Origin: Cupriavidus sp. U2 | GTDB taxonomy: Bacteria; Pseudomonadota; Gammaproteobacteria; Burkholderiales; Burkholderiaceae | NCBI RefSeq assembly: GCF_009663685.2 | Contig: NZ_RCOG02000032.1 | Location: 125,382-189,381 of the forward strand | DNA length: 64,000 bases | Reading direction: 5' to 3' | Shown: in pieces, positions 42,366 through 50,805 of the stretch | Layout: the number at the start of each line of letters is the position of its first letter | Position numbering within the stretch: position 1 is the stretch's first letter | Made by a program: the position numbers and the translations under genes | The notes under the pieces: model-generated | The model's input: only the letters and a program-made list of their open reading frames with translations | The model's database searches: none | What the model was told of the DNA's origin: nothing

Positions 42366-44123
42366 ATGACAGACAGCAACAACCCCGGCCGCAAGACGCT
42401 GGGCATCAAGACCTCCACGACCGGCGCACCGCGCAAGGCGAACCGCCCGGTGCGCGTGTCGGACCTGAACCGCAAGCGCGTGCAGGATGTCGTCACCGGC
42501 ATCAAGCAGGCCAAGGATCGCGCGGCCGAGAAAGACAAGCGCAAGCCGGCGCCGGCCGAAGGTGCACCACGGCGCTTCGAGGGCGAGCGTACCGAGCGTC
42601 CGCGCCGCTTCGAGGGGCAAGGCTCGGATCGCCCGCGTCGCTTCGAAGGCCAGGGCTCGGATCGTCCGCGTCGTTTTGAAGGCGAAGGCTCGGATCGTCC
42701 GCGTCGCTTCGAGGGCCAAGGGTCGGATCGTCCGCGTCGTTTTGAAGGCCAGGGGTCGGATCGTCCGCGCCGTTTTGAAGGCGAAGGCTCCGATCGCCCG
42801 CGCCGTTTTGAAGGCCAAGGCTCGGATCGGCCGCGTCGCTTCGAAGGCCAAGGCTCCGACCGCCCGCGCCGTTTTGAAGGCGAAGGCTCGGACCGCGCGC
42901 GTCGGTTCGAAGGCCAAGGCACGGACCGCCCGCGTCGCTTCGAAGGCCAAGGCTCCGACCGCCCGCGCCGTTTTGAAGGCGAAGGCTCCGACCGCCCGCG
43001 TCGCTTCGAAGGCCAGGGCTCAGACCGCCCGCGTCGCTTCGAAGGCCAAGGCTCCGACCGCCCGCGCCGTTTTGAAGGCCAGGGCTCGGATCGTCCGCGT
43101 CGTTTTGAAGGCCAGGGCTCGGACCGCCCGCGCCGCTTCGAAGGCGAAGGTGGCCAGCGCCCGCGCCGCTTTGGCGACGATGCGCGTACGGACCGTCCGC
43201 GCCGCGATGATGGTGCGCCGCGCCGTGGCGATGCACCGGCACGCCGATTCAGCGACACGTCGGACCGCGCCCGCCCGGTGCGCGGCGACCGCGGTGAACG
43301 GTTCGAGCGCGCGGAACGCCCGGCCCCGCAGGCCCCGGCCGAGCCGCGTGAAGACGGCCTGGTCCGTCTGTCCAAGCGCATGTCCGAACTGGGCCTGTGC
43401 TCGCGTCGTGAAGCCGACGAATGGATTCCGCTGGGCTGGGTGCTGGTCGATGGCGAGCCCGTGACCGAACTCGGCACCCGCATCCGCCCGGACGCCGAAA
43501 TCGAAATCCGGCAGGAAGCGCGCTCGGAGCAAGGCGAGCGCGTGACGGTGCTGCTGAACAAGCCGGTCGGCTATGTCTCCGGCCAGGCCGAAGATGGCTA
43601 CGAGCCCGCCGCCGTCCTGTTCACGGCCGAGAACCAGTGGGAGCAAGACCCCACGCGCAAGCGTTTCGCGCCGTGGCAGCGCAAGAACCTGGCCCCGGCG
43701 GGCCGGCTCGATATCGACTCCACCGGCCTGCTGGTGCTCACGCAGGACGGCCGCGTGGCGCGGGCGCTGATCGGCGACGATTCGACCGTCGAAAAGGAAT
43801 ACCTGGTGCGCGTGGAGTGGGAATCGCCACAGGGTCTGGTCGACCGCAACATCAGCGCCGTCTTCCCCGAAGACCAGCTGGAGCGCCTGCGCTTTGGCCT
43901 GTCGCTGGACGGCGTGGCGCTGAAGCCCGCCAAGGTGAGCTGGCAGAACGAAGAGCAGTTGCGTTTCGTGCTGCGCGAAGGCCGCAAGCGCCAGATCCGC
44001 CGGATGTGCGAACAGGTGGGACTGAAGGTGGTGGGCCTCAAGCGCGTGCGCATGGGCCGTATCGCGCTGGGCGACCTGCCGCCGGGCCAGTGGCGCTTCC
44101 TGGGGCAGTTCGAAAAGTTCTGA
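42366..44123 (+). CDS. rluB: 23S rRNA pseudouridine synthase RluB with an extended repeat-rich N-terminus
   Basis: A 585-aa pseudouridine synthase of the RsuA/RluB group that acts on U2605 of 23S rRNA in E. coli. Three parts are visible: a basic N-terminal region containing 18 tandem 11-residue repeats (residues 69-266, consensus RRFEG[QE]GSDRP), a short Arg/Asp-rich link (~267-330), and an S4 domain (VRLSKRMSELGLCSRREAD) followed by the catalytic domain. The catalytic Asp is D449 in AGRLDIDSTGLL. The enzyme part has family length, so the repeat arm is an addition of about 300 residues, presumably flexible and RNA-binding. Basic low-complexity arms are known in betaproteobacterial RluB, but repeat number appears to vary. 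It follows glnD by 36 bp. Confidence 0.95.
   Translation: MTDSNNPGRKTLGIKTSTTGAPRKANRPVRVSDLNRKRVQDVVTGIKQAKDRAAEKDKRKPAPAEGAPRRFEGERTERPRRFEGQGSDRPRRFEGQGSDRPRRFEGEGSDRPRRFEGQGSDRPRRFEGQGSDRPRRFEGEGSDRPRRFEGQGSDRPRRFEGQGSDRPRRFEGEGSDRARRFEGQGTDRPRRFEGQGSDRPRRFEGEGSDRPRRFEGQGSDRPRRFEGQGSDRPRRFEGQGSDRPRRFEGQGSDRPRRFEGEGGQRPRRFGDDARTDRPRRDDGAPRRGDAPARRFSDTSDRARPVRGDRGERFERAERPAPQAPAEPREDGLVRLSKRMSELGLCSRREADEWIPLGWVLVDGEPVTELGTRIRPDAEIEIRQEARSEQGERVTVLLNKPVGYVSGQAEDGYEPAAVLFTAENQWEQDPTRKRFAPWQRKNLAPAGRLDIDSTGLLVLTQDGRVARALIGDDSTVEKEYLVRVEWESPQGLVDRNISAVFPEDQLERLRFGLSLDGVALKPAKVSWQNEEQLRFVLREGRKRQIRRMCEQVGLKVVGLKRVRMGRIALGDLPPGQWRFLGQFEKF
42570..43163 (+). repeat. 18 tandem 33-bp coding repeats inside rluB
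   Basis: Eighteen contiguous 33-bp units encode RRFEG[QE]GSDRP-like peptides. The Q/E position follows a Q-Q-E order four times (units 2-13), giving a 99-bp higher-order repeat. Units 9, 12 and 15 are identical in DNA, pointing to recent expansion by three-unit blocks. Edge units (1, RRFEGERTERP; 18, RRFEGEGGQRP) are divergent. Because the unit is a multiple of three and lacks stops, several other frames are also open across it without being genes. Confidence 0.97.
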
Positions 44124-44184
44124 GGCGGCCCGGGCAGCCTTGACTCACCGGCCCCGCTCCCGCATGCGGAGGGGGGCTACCCCC

Positions 44185-45111
44185 TCACCCATGCACCGGC
44201 GGCAGCTTCCTTAGCGCGGCCTCGGCCTGCTCATCGGCCGGCACATAGACCAGCAGCCGCGCGCCATTGCGCGGCGCGGTCCAGAAATTGGTCTGCGTCA
44301 GCTGGAAATCCCCGGTTTCCGGATGGGTGAAACGCTTGACGTGATTCTGGATGCCGCGCACCTGGTATCGCTGCCAGAGCTGCTGGAAGGTCTCGGACAC
44401 CGCCATATAGCGCGCCAGCTGCGCTTCCCACAGCGGATCGTCGACGTGCTCGGCCATCGCCGCCCGATACATCGCCACCATGTTGCAGACCATGCTTTCC
44501 CAGTCGGGCACGGCCTTGCGCCAGCCCGGGTGCGTCAGTGCCAGATAGATGCAGTTGCGGTCTTCCGGCGGCAGGCTCGGGACATTCATCCCCAGCAGGC
44601 GGCAATAGGCGTCGTTGTGCGCCACGATGTCGAAGCGGGCGTTCTGGACCAGCGCCGGGATCGGGTCGAGCTGGTCAAGCATCCGCTGCGTGGTTACCGA
44701 CACCGTTTCGCAAACCGACGTGCCGGCCAGTGCCGCAGGGCGTTGCAGGCCGGCCAGCGTGAACAGGTGCTCGGTCTCGGTCGGCGAGCATTGCAGCGCG
44801 GCGGCCACCGCATTGAGCACCTTTGGCGACACGCGGATCGGCCTGCCCTGCTCCAGCTTGGTGTACCAGGTGATGCCGATATCGGCCATCGCGGCCACTT
44901 CCTCGCGCCGCAGGCCCGGCGTGCGGCGTCGGCCGGCGCGCGACAGGCCGATCCGCGCCGGATCGAGATTTTCGCGGCGCGCGCGCAGGAAGGCGCCCAG
45001 TTCGGCCTCCCTGCCGGTGCCGGCATGGCCGGCGAACTCGGGCGCTTCGTTGTCCGTTGGCAGGCCGGTTCCCGGATTCAACAGCACACTCGGTTCCTGA
45101 CGGGCGTTCAT
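44185..45111 (-). CDS. XRE-family transcriptional regulator with MmyB-like ligand-binding domain
   Basis: A 308-aa regulator. After a hydrophilic N-terminal part, an XRE-type helix-turn-helix lies at ~40-110 (LGAFLRARRENLDP, then REEVAAMADIGITWYTKLEQG), followed by a MmyB-like ligand-binding domain (~140-300) with ALVQNARFDIVAHNDAYCRL and GDFQLTQTNFWTAP stretches typical of that family. In characterised relatives this domain binds fatty-acid-like or other small ligands. It is divergent from an MFS transporter gene; the 67-bp gap between the first ATGs has repeated operator-like motifs, so it probably controls the transporter and itself. Confidence 0.88.
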   Translation of the reverse strand: MNARQEPSVLLNPGTGLPTDNEAPEFAGHAGTGREAELGAFLRARRENLDPARIGLSRAGRRRTPGLRREEVAAMADIGITWYTKLEQGRPIRVSPKVLNAVAAALQCSPTETEHLFTLAGLQRPAALAGTSVCETVSVTTQRMLDQLDPIPALVQNARFDIVAHNDAYCRLLGMNVPSLPPEDRNCIYLALTHPGWRKAVPDWESMVCNMVAMYRAAMAEHVDDPLWEAQLARYMAVSETFQQLWQRYQVRGIQNHVKRFTHPETGDFQLTQTNFWTAPRNGARLLVYVPADEQAEAALRKLPPVHG

Positions 45112-45145
45112 GATGGATCACTCCTGCGTAGCCTGACACTGTTTA

Positions 45146-45176
45146 TACCAGTCTAACTGGACTCTTGTACCAGTCT
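45146..45176. promoter_or_regulatory. Operator-like repeats between the XRE regulator and MFS gene
   Basis: TACCAGTCT occurs at 45146-45154 and again at 45168-45176, exactly 22 bp apart (about two helical turns). The first copy is part of the inverted repeat CCAGT-CTA-ACTGG (45148-45160). The sites fill the short divergent promoter and suit binding by the adjacent XRE regulator. Confidence 0.5.
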
Positions 45177-45226
45177 GAATGCATGACCATACTCGCAGCC
45201 TCACGCCTTGTCGAGGTCCGCATGCC

Positions 45227-46687
45227 ATGAAAGCCCCCGCACCTTCCCTCCATACTTCCGCACCGGATTCCACACCGTCACTGGGTCGGACCGGCCTGTA
45301 CGTGCTGCTGGCCGGTCAGTTGCTGCCGCAGATCGACTTTTCCATCGTCAACGTGGCGCTGCACCCCATTGAACATTCGCTGGGCGCCTCGCCGGCCGAA
45401 CTGGAACTGATGGTGGCCGTCTACGGCGTGGCATTCGCCGTGTGCCTGGCCATGGGCGGCCGGCTGGGCGACAACTTCGGGCGCCGCCGCGTTTTCAACG
45501 CCGGCGTGCTGCTGTTCGGCATTGCCTCGTTGCTGTGCGGCGTGGCCGGGTCGATGCTGGTGCTGCTGGGCGCCCGGTTGCTGCAGGGCGCAGCCGCCGC
45601 GCTGCTGGTGCCGCAGATCCTGGCCACCATCCACGTGGCCCTGCGCGGGCACGCGCACTCCCGTGCGCTGGCGCTGTTCGCGTCGGTGGGCGGTGTGGCC
45701 TTCATCATCGGGCAGGTGCTGGGCGGCTTCCTGGTGGATGCCGATATCGGCGGCCTGGGCTGGCGCAATGCGTTCCTGATCAACCTGCCCGTTTGCGCGG
45801 CCATCCTTTGGCTGTCGCCGCGCGTGATCCCGGAAACGCGGCGGGACAATCCGGCCGGTGTGGATGTCCCCGGCACGGCGCTGCTGGCGATGGTGATCCT
45901 GGCCGTGCTGCTGCCCGTGGCGATGGGGCCAATGTTCCACTGGTCCTGGCCCGTGCTGGCCACGCTGGCGGCGGCGGGCCCGCTGACGCTGTGGCTGTGG
46001 CAGGTTGAAAAGCGCCAGGAACGGCGCGGCGTGCATCCGCTGCTGCCGCCGTCGCTGTTGCGGCTGCCGAGCGTGCGCTTCGGCTTTGTGGTGGCCATCC
46101 TGTTCTATGCGTGCTGGAGCGGCTTCATGTTCGTGCTGGCGCTGGCCCTGCAGGGCGGTGGCGGCATGACGCCGACGATGGCCGGCAACGCGTTCATTCC
46201 GCTGGGCGTGGCGTTCTCGGTGGCCTCGCTGCTGAGTCCGCGTGTGGTCGGTCTCTGGGGCCGTACGCGCGTGCTGCTGATCGGCTGCCTGATCCAGATG
46301 GCCGGCATGGCGGCGCTGGCCTGGACGCTGCGCCATGTCTGGCCGCATCCCGACCTGCTCACGCTAGCCGCGCCGACCATGCTGATCGGTATTGGCAACG
46401 CGCTGGTGGTGGGCTGCTTCTATCGCATCGGGCTGGCCGATATTCCGCCCGATCACGCCGGCGCAGGCAGCGCGGCGCTGGCCACGGTACAGCAGGCGTC
46501 GCTGGGTCTCGGTTCGGCGCTGCTGGGCACGGTGTTCGCCCAGCGCCTTCACCACGGCGGCAGCTACCTCGATGCCACGCTCGCGAGCCTGGCGGCCGAG
46601 CTGGTCCTGATGACGATGCTGGTGGCGGCGGCCGTGATCTATCACGCCCGCCACGGCCAGCCGGTGCTGGCCACTGGTGCCGCATGA
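45227..46687 (+). CDS. MFS transporter, DHA2-like
   Basis: A 486-aa transporter with about 14 TM segments. TM1 carries QLLPQIDFSIVNVAL, matching the LDxTIVNVALP motif of the EmrB/QacA family with changes, and loop 2-3 has MGGRLGDNFGRRRVF (motif A). It is probably a proton-driven exporter of drugs or metabolites. I use the ATG at 45227; another at 45179 would add 16 residues and run into the operator region. It is divergent from the XRE regulator, a usual arrangement for an inducible efflux pump. Substrate unknown. Confidence 0.85.
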   Translation: MKAPAPSLHTSAPDSTPSLGRTGLYVLLAGQLLPQIDFSIVNVALHPIEHSLGASPAELELMVAVYGVAFAVCLAMGGRLGDNFGRRRVFNAGVLLFGIASLLCGVAGSMLVLLGARLLQGAAAALLVPQILATIHVALRGHAHSRALALFASVGGVAFIIGQVLGGFLVDADIGGLGWRNAFLINLPVCAAILWLSPRVIPETRRDNPAGVDVPGTALLAMVILAVLLPVAMGPMFHWSWPVLATLAAAGPLTLWLWQVEKRQERRGVHPLLPPSLLRLPSVRFGFVVAILFYACWSGFMFVLALALQGGGGMTPTMAGNAFIPLGVAFSVASLLSPRVVGLWGRTRVLLIGCLIQMAGMAALAWTLRHVWPHPDLLTLAAPTMLIGIGNALVVGCFYRIGLADIPPDHAGAGSAALATVQQASLGLGSALLGTVFAQRLHHGGSYLDATLASLAAELVLMTMLVAAAVIYHARHGQPVLATGAA

Positions 46688-46724
46688 CGGACCCGGGCAG
46701 GGGCCGGCCAGGCCCGCCGCCTGC

Positions 46725-47258
46725 TCAGTCGTCGTAGTTGGGCGGCAGTTCGGGGAACAGGACTTCCGTGAAGCCGAAGCGCGTGAAATCCTTGACCCGC
46801 ATCGGATACAGCACACCGATCAGGTGATCGCACTCGTGCTGCACCACGCGCGCGTGGAAGCCATCTGCCACGCGCTCGATCGGGTTGCCTAGCATGTCGA
46901 AGCCCGAGTATTTCAGGCGGGTGTGGCGCGGCACCACGCCGCGCAGGCCCGGCACCGACAGGCAACCCTCCCAGCCGTCTTCCATGTCGTCGGACAGCGG
47001 CTCCAGCACCGGATTGATCAGCACGGTCTTGGGCACCGTCGGCGCATCGGGATAGCGCGGGTTGCGATCGAAGCCGAAGATCACCACCTGGAGGTCCACG
47101 CCGATCTGCGGCGCGGCCAGGCCGGCGCCGTTGGCATGCTCCATCGTGTCGAACATGTCGTCGACCAGCAGCCGCAGTTCCGGCGTGTTGAACTCGATCA
47201 CCGGCCGCGCCTTCTGCAGCAGCCGCGCATCGCCCATCTTCAGAATCTCGCGGATCAT
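46725..47258 (-). CDS. def: Peptide deformylase
   Basis: A 177-aa metalloenzyme that removes the formyl group from nascent proteins. All three motifs are present: GAGLAAPQIG (45-53), EGCLSVPG with metal ligand C99, and the HECDH motif with H141, E142 and H145. The C-terminus is longer than a minimal type I enzyme and ends PELPPNYDD. The start ATG overlaps the ligA stop by 4 bp, so it is probably coupled to ligA. This is unlike the usual def-fmt pair, so a second deformylase next to fmt may exist elsewhere in the genome. Confidence 0.96.
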   Translation of the reverse strand: MIREILKMGDARLLQKARPVIEFNTPELRLLVDDMFDTMEHANGAGLAAPQIGVDLQVVIFGFDRNPRYPDAPTVPKTVLINPVLEPLSDDMEDGWEGCLSVPGLRGVVPRHTRLKYSGFDMLGNPIERVADGFHARVVQHECDHLIGVLYPMRVKDFTRFGFTEVLFPELPPNYDD

Positions 47259-49411
47259 TGCGGTTCTCCGTTCTCGGGGGCATCGGCCCCGGCGTCGGCC
47301 AGCAGCTTGAGCATGCCGTCCTCGTCCAGCACCGGCACACCCAGCGCCTGCGCCTTTTCCAGCTTGCTGCCGGCTTCGGCGCCAGCCACTACGTAATCGG
47401 TTTTCTTCGATACCGAGCCCGCCACCTTGGCGCCGGCGGCTTCGAGTTTTTCCTTGGCGTCCTCGCGCGACAGCGTCGGCAGCGTGCCGGTCAGCACGAT
47501 GGTCTTGCCGGCCAGCGGCAGCGGCGCCCGTGCCGTCGGTTCCGATTCGACCCAGTGTACGCCTGCGGCACGCAACTGCTCGATCACCTCGACGTTGTGC
47601 GGCTCGGCGAAGAAATTGGCGATCGATTGCGCCACCACCGGCCCCACATCGTTGACTTCCAGCAGCGCGGCCTCGTCGGCGGCCAGCAGGTTGTCGAGCT
47701 TGCCGAAGTGCTTGGCCAGGTCCTTGGCCGTGGCCTCGCCCACGTGGCGGATGCCCAGCGCAAAGATAAACCGGTTCAGCGTGGTCTCGCGCGACTTGTC
47801 GATGGCCGCCACCAGGTTCGTGGCCGACTTGTCGGCCATGCGGTCCAGCGCGGCCAGCTTGGCCACGCCAAGCTTGTAGAGGTCGGCCGGCGTGCGGACG
47901 ATGCCCATATCCACCAGCTGTTCGACGATCTTGTCGCCCAGGCCATCCACATCCATCGCGCGCCGTTGGGCAAAGTGGATCAGCGCCTGCTTGCGCTGCG
48001 CCGCGCAGATCAGGCCGCCCGTGCAGCGGGCTATGGCCTCGCCCTCGAGCTTTTCCACATGCGACCCGCATACCGGGCACGCGGTGGGCATCACGAAGGC
48101 GCGGGCGTCGGCAGGCCGGCGCTCCAGCACCACGGCCACCACCTCCGGAATCACGTCGCCGGCACGGCGAACAATCACCGTATCGCCAATATGCACATCC
48201 TTGCGGCGGATCTCGTCCTCGTTATGCAGCGTGGCGTTGGTGACGGTCACACCGCCGACGAACACTGGCGCCAGCCGTGCCACGGGGGTGATGGCGCCGG
48301 TCCGGCCCACCTGCACCTCGATGTCCTCGACCGTGGTGGTCATCTCCTGCGCCGGGAACTTGTGCGCCAGCGCAAAGCGCGGGGCGCGCGAGACGAAGCC
48401 CAGCTGTTCCTGCTCGGGGATGGCATTGACCTTGTAGACCACGCCGTCGATGTCGTACGGCAACTGGTCGCGGCGCGCGCCGATATCGCGATAGAACGAC
48501 AGCAGGCCCTGCGCGCCCTTGACCACGCGGCGTTCGTCGCAGACCGGCAAACCCAGCGCGGCGAAGCCGTCCATCATCACGCTGTGCGTGGCCGGACGGT
48601 CGGCGCCCTGCAGCTCGCCCAGGCCGTAGGCGAAGAAAGACAGCGGCCGCCTGGCCGTGATCCGCGGGTCCAGCTGGCGCAGGCTGCCTGCCGCCGCATT
48701 GCGCGGATTGACGAACGTCTTTTCGCCGGCCTCGGCCTGGCGCGCGTTGAGGCGGTCGAAATCGGCGCGGTACATGAACACCTCGCCGCGCACTTCCAGC
48801 ACGGCCGGGGCCTTGCCGCGCAGCTTCAGCGGAATGGCCTTGATGGTGCGCACATTGGCGGTCACATCCTCGCCGGTCTCGCCATCGCCGCGCGTGGCGG
48901 CCTGCACGAGTTTGCCGTCCTCGTAGCGCAGCGACATGGCCAGGCCGTCGAACTTCAGTTCGCACGCGTATTCAACGGCGCTTTCGGCCGCTTCGGCGGC
49001 ACCGAACAGGTCATCGGCCGGCGCCGCGACGGCGGCCTTGCCCAGCCCCTGTGCGCAGCGGCGGTCGAAACTGACCACGTCCTCGTCCTCGAAGCCGTTG
49101 TTCAGCGACAGCATCGGCACGCGGTGGCGCACCGTGTCGAACGCAGCCAGCGGCGCCCCGCCCACGCGTTGCGTCGGCGAGTCATCGGTCAGCAGGTCGG
49201 GATGCTCGGTTTCCAGCGCCTGCAGTTCGCTGAACAACGCGTCGTATTCCGCATCGGGAATGGTCGGCGCATCGAGCACGTAATACTGGTAGCTGTGGCG
49301 CTCCAGTTCGGCGCGCAGCCACTGCACCCGCTCGGCGGGGGACGCATGGGCCGGCAAAGGGGCGGCGGGCGCGGGGCCCGGAGCCCGCGCGCCTGGATGC
49401 TTGGCGGTCAT
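47255..49411 (-). CDS. ligA: NAD+-dependent DNA ligase
   Basis: A 718-aa replicative ligase. The domains are in order: Ia domain (YQYYVLDAPTIPDAEYDALF), adenylation domain with the AMP-accepting K153 in CELKFDGLAMS, OB fold, a Cys4 zinc finger (CPVCGSHVEKL...CTGGLIC), helix-hairpin-helix repeats and a C-terminal BRCT domain (~630-710, LAGKTIVLTGTLPTLSRED). A Pro/Ala-rich N-terminal extension of about 22 residues and a small insert around residues 124-146 (KAAVAAPADDLFGAAEAAES) exceed the E. coli form. It lies between zipA and def. Confidence 0.98.
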   Translation of the reverse strand: MTAKHPGARAPGPAPAAPLPAHASPAERVQWLRAELERHSYQYYVLDAPTIPDAEYDALFSELQALETEHPDLLTDDSPTQRVGGAPLAAFDTVRHRVPMLSLNNGFEDEDVVSFDRRCAQGLGKAAVAAPADDLFGAAEAAESAVEYACELKFDGLAMSLRYEDGKLVQAATRGDGETGEDVTANVRTIKAIPLKLRGKAPAVLEVRGEVFMYRADFDRLNARQAEAGEKTFVNPRNAAAGSLRQLDPRITARRPLSFFAYGLGELQGADRPATHSVMMDGFAALGLPVCDERRVVKGAQGLLSFYRDIGARRDQLPYDIDGVVYKVNAIPEQEQLGFVSRAPRFALAHKFPAQEMTTTVEDIEVQVGRTGAITPVARLAPVFVGGVTVTNATLHNEDEIRRKDVHIGDTVIVRRAGDVIPEVVAVVLERRPADARAFVMPTACPVCGSHVEKLEGEAIARCTGGLICAAQRKQALIHFAQRRAMDVDGLGDKIVEQLVDMGIVRTPADLYKLGVAKLAALDRMADKSATNLVAAIDKSRETTLNRFIFALGIRHVGEATAKDLAKHFGKLDNLLAADEAALLEVNDVGPVVAQSIANFFAEPHNVEVIEQLRAAGVHWVESEPTARAPLPLAGKTIVLTGTLPTLSREDAKEKLEAAGAKVAGSVSKKTDYVVAGAEAGSKLEKAQALGVPVLDEDGMLKLLADAGADAPENGEPQ

Positions 49412-49424
49412 GGGGGCTCCGTCG

Positions 49425-50804
49425 TTATACGCTGAACAGGCGCTGGGCCACCGGCGAACCGGCCGGCATGCCGCGCGCTTCCAGCTTTTCGTAGAGCTTT
49501 TCGAGCTGGTTGAAGATTGCCACGAACGACGCTTCGGTCAGCGGACGCATATTGTCGTCCACCAGTTGGGCGCCCATCCGCTGCGCCAGGCTGTAGCCGT
49601 ACTCGCAAACCGTCTTGAACGGCTTGATCGTCTGCGCGGCCTGCGGCACGTCGAGCAGCAGCGTGATCTGGCGGCCCGCGTTCAGCGTCAGGTCGTCGCG
49701 CAGGAAGTTCGTGTCGCCGAACTGCAGCGTGAACAGCGGCCTCTGCACGCCATCGGCGCCTGGTTCGTAGCGGATGAACCGCGTGCCGTCGCGCGACAGC
49801 ACCAGGCCGTCCTGCGTGGCCACGGTCTGCACATAGGCGGCCGACCACGGCGCGCCGTCCGAAATCACGTTGACGCCCAGCTGCACGTCGGCACCGGCCG
49901 CAAAGCCGTCCAGTTCGCGTGCGTTGGCCACGGTCTCGGTCATATCGGGCAGGTCGGCCGATGCATCCAGCGCCTCGGCCAGTGCTTCCACCGCGTTGAC
50001 GAACTCGGAGAATTCCAGCGCATTGAGCGGGCCGCTGCGGTTGGCCAGCTGCACGGCCACCTGCAGGTCTTCGTACTGGTGACCGGCGGTGACCGGCTCC
50101 CAGGCATTGGCTTCGACGCGCAGGCCTTCGATATGCACCTGCTTCGTGCCAGCGCGGCGCAGACGGCCCGTCAGCGGCAGGATGCGATCACCGGACGCCT
50201 TGCGTTCCAGGTGCATCGGCACGATGCAGTCGATCAGCGGATCGATGACCGCGGCGGCGGGCTGGCCGTCCGGGACGGATACGGTGGCGGGGGCCGGGGC
50301 CGCCTTTGCGACGGGTTCCCCGGCAACCTGGCTGCCGGCTTCACGCCCGGCGTCCGCCAGTGCGTCGGCATGGGTCCCGGCTTGGGCTTGCGCGTGCGCT
50401 TCGGCGTGCGCGTCGGCGTCAGCATCGGCATGCCCGGCAGCCGGGGCGGCTGCCACGGCCACCTCGTCGGCCACGATGTCGTCGGCATCGGCCGAACTGG
50501 CGGCGGCATGGGCGGCGGCGGTGGCCATGGCAACGTCGGCCGGCGCGTCACGCTTCAGGCCCTTGCCAGCCTCGCCCAGCGTCGGCTCGCGCCGGCTCAC
50601 GTGCTCGGGCGGCGCTTCCTTGAGCTTGGCCTGCGTTTCGGGCTGCGTGGTCTTGCCCACCACCGGCTCGCGCATCGGCGGCAGGTCGTCCTCGGGCATC
50701 AGCGGCCGCACGCGGCGCGCCTTGTGGATCTGCCAGCGGTTATAGGCCACCAGCAACAGCAGCAATACAACACCCGCGATGATCAGTGCGTTCTGCAGTT
50801 CCAT
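49425..50804 (-). CDS. zipA: Cell division protein ZipA homologue
   Basis: A 459-aa membrane-tethered FtsZ-binding protein. One N-terminal TM segment (~5-20, ALIIAGVVLLLLLVAY) is followed by a charged stretch, a long Ala/Asp/Pro/His-rich linker (~90-230) with dipeptide-like runs such as ADADAHAEAHAQAQ, and a C-terminal ZipA domain (~310-455) that would bind the FtsZ tail. The start ATG at 50804 is 1 bp after the smc stop, with GGAGG inside the smc end. The order smc-zipA-ligA is common in beta- and gammaproteobacteria and supports the name. Confidence 0.88.
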   Translation of the reverse strand: MELQNALIIAGVVLLLLLVAYNRWQIHKARRVRPLMPEDDLPPMREPVVGKTTQPETQAKLKEAPPEHVSRREPTLGEAGKGLKRDAPADVAMATAAAHAAASSADADDIVADEVAVAAAPAAGHADADADAHAEAHAQAQAGTHADALADAGREAGSQVAGEPVAKAAPAPATVSVPDGQPAAAVIDPLIDCIVPMHLERKASGDRILPLTGRLRRAGTKQVHIEGLRVEANAWEPVTAGHQYEDLQVAVQLANRSGPLNALEFSEFVNAVEALAEALDASADLPDMTETVANARELDGFAAGADVQLGVNVISDGAPWSAAYVQTVATQDGLVLSRDGTRFIRYEPGADGVQRPLFTLQFGDTNFLRDDLTLNAGRQITLLLDVPQAAQTIKPFKTVCEYGYSLAQRMGAQLVDDNMRPLTEASFVAIFNQLEKLYEKLEARGMPAGSPVAQRLFSV

Positions 50805-50805
50805 C

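Noticed and set aside
40449..42950. 833-codon minus-strand open frame opposite glnD and rluB
   Set aside because: Produced by high GC codon bias and by the stop-free repeat; the glnD and rluB motifs are on the plus strand.
42570..43163. Regularly spaced 33-bp repeat array, superficially like a CRISPR
   Set aside because: The units are contiguous without spacers, keep one reading frame and encode part of RluB; no cas genes are present.
47258..49435. 725-codon plus-strand open frame opposite ligA
   Set aside because: Antisense shadow; all ligase motifs read on the minus strand.
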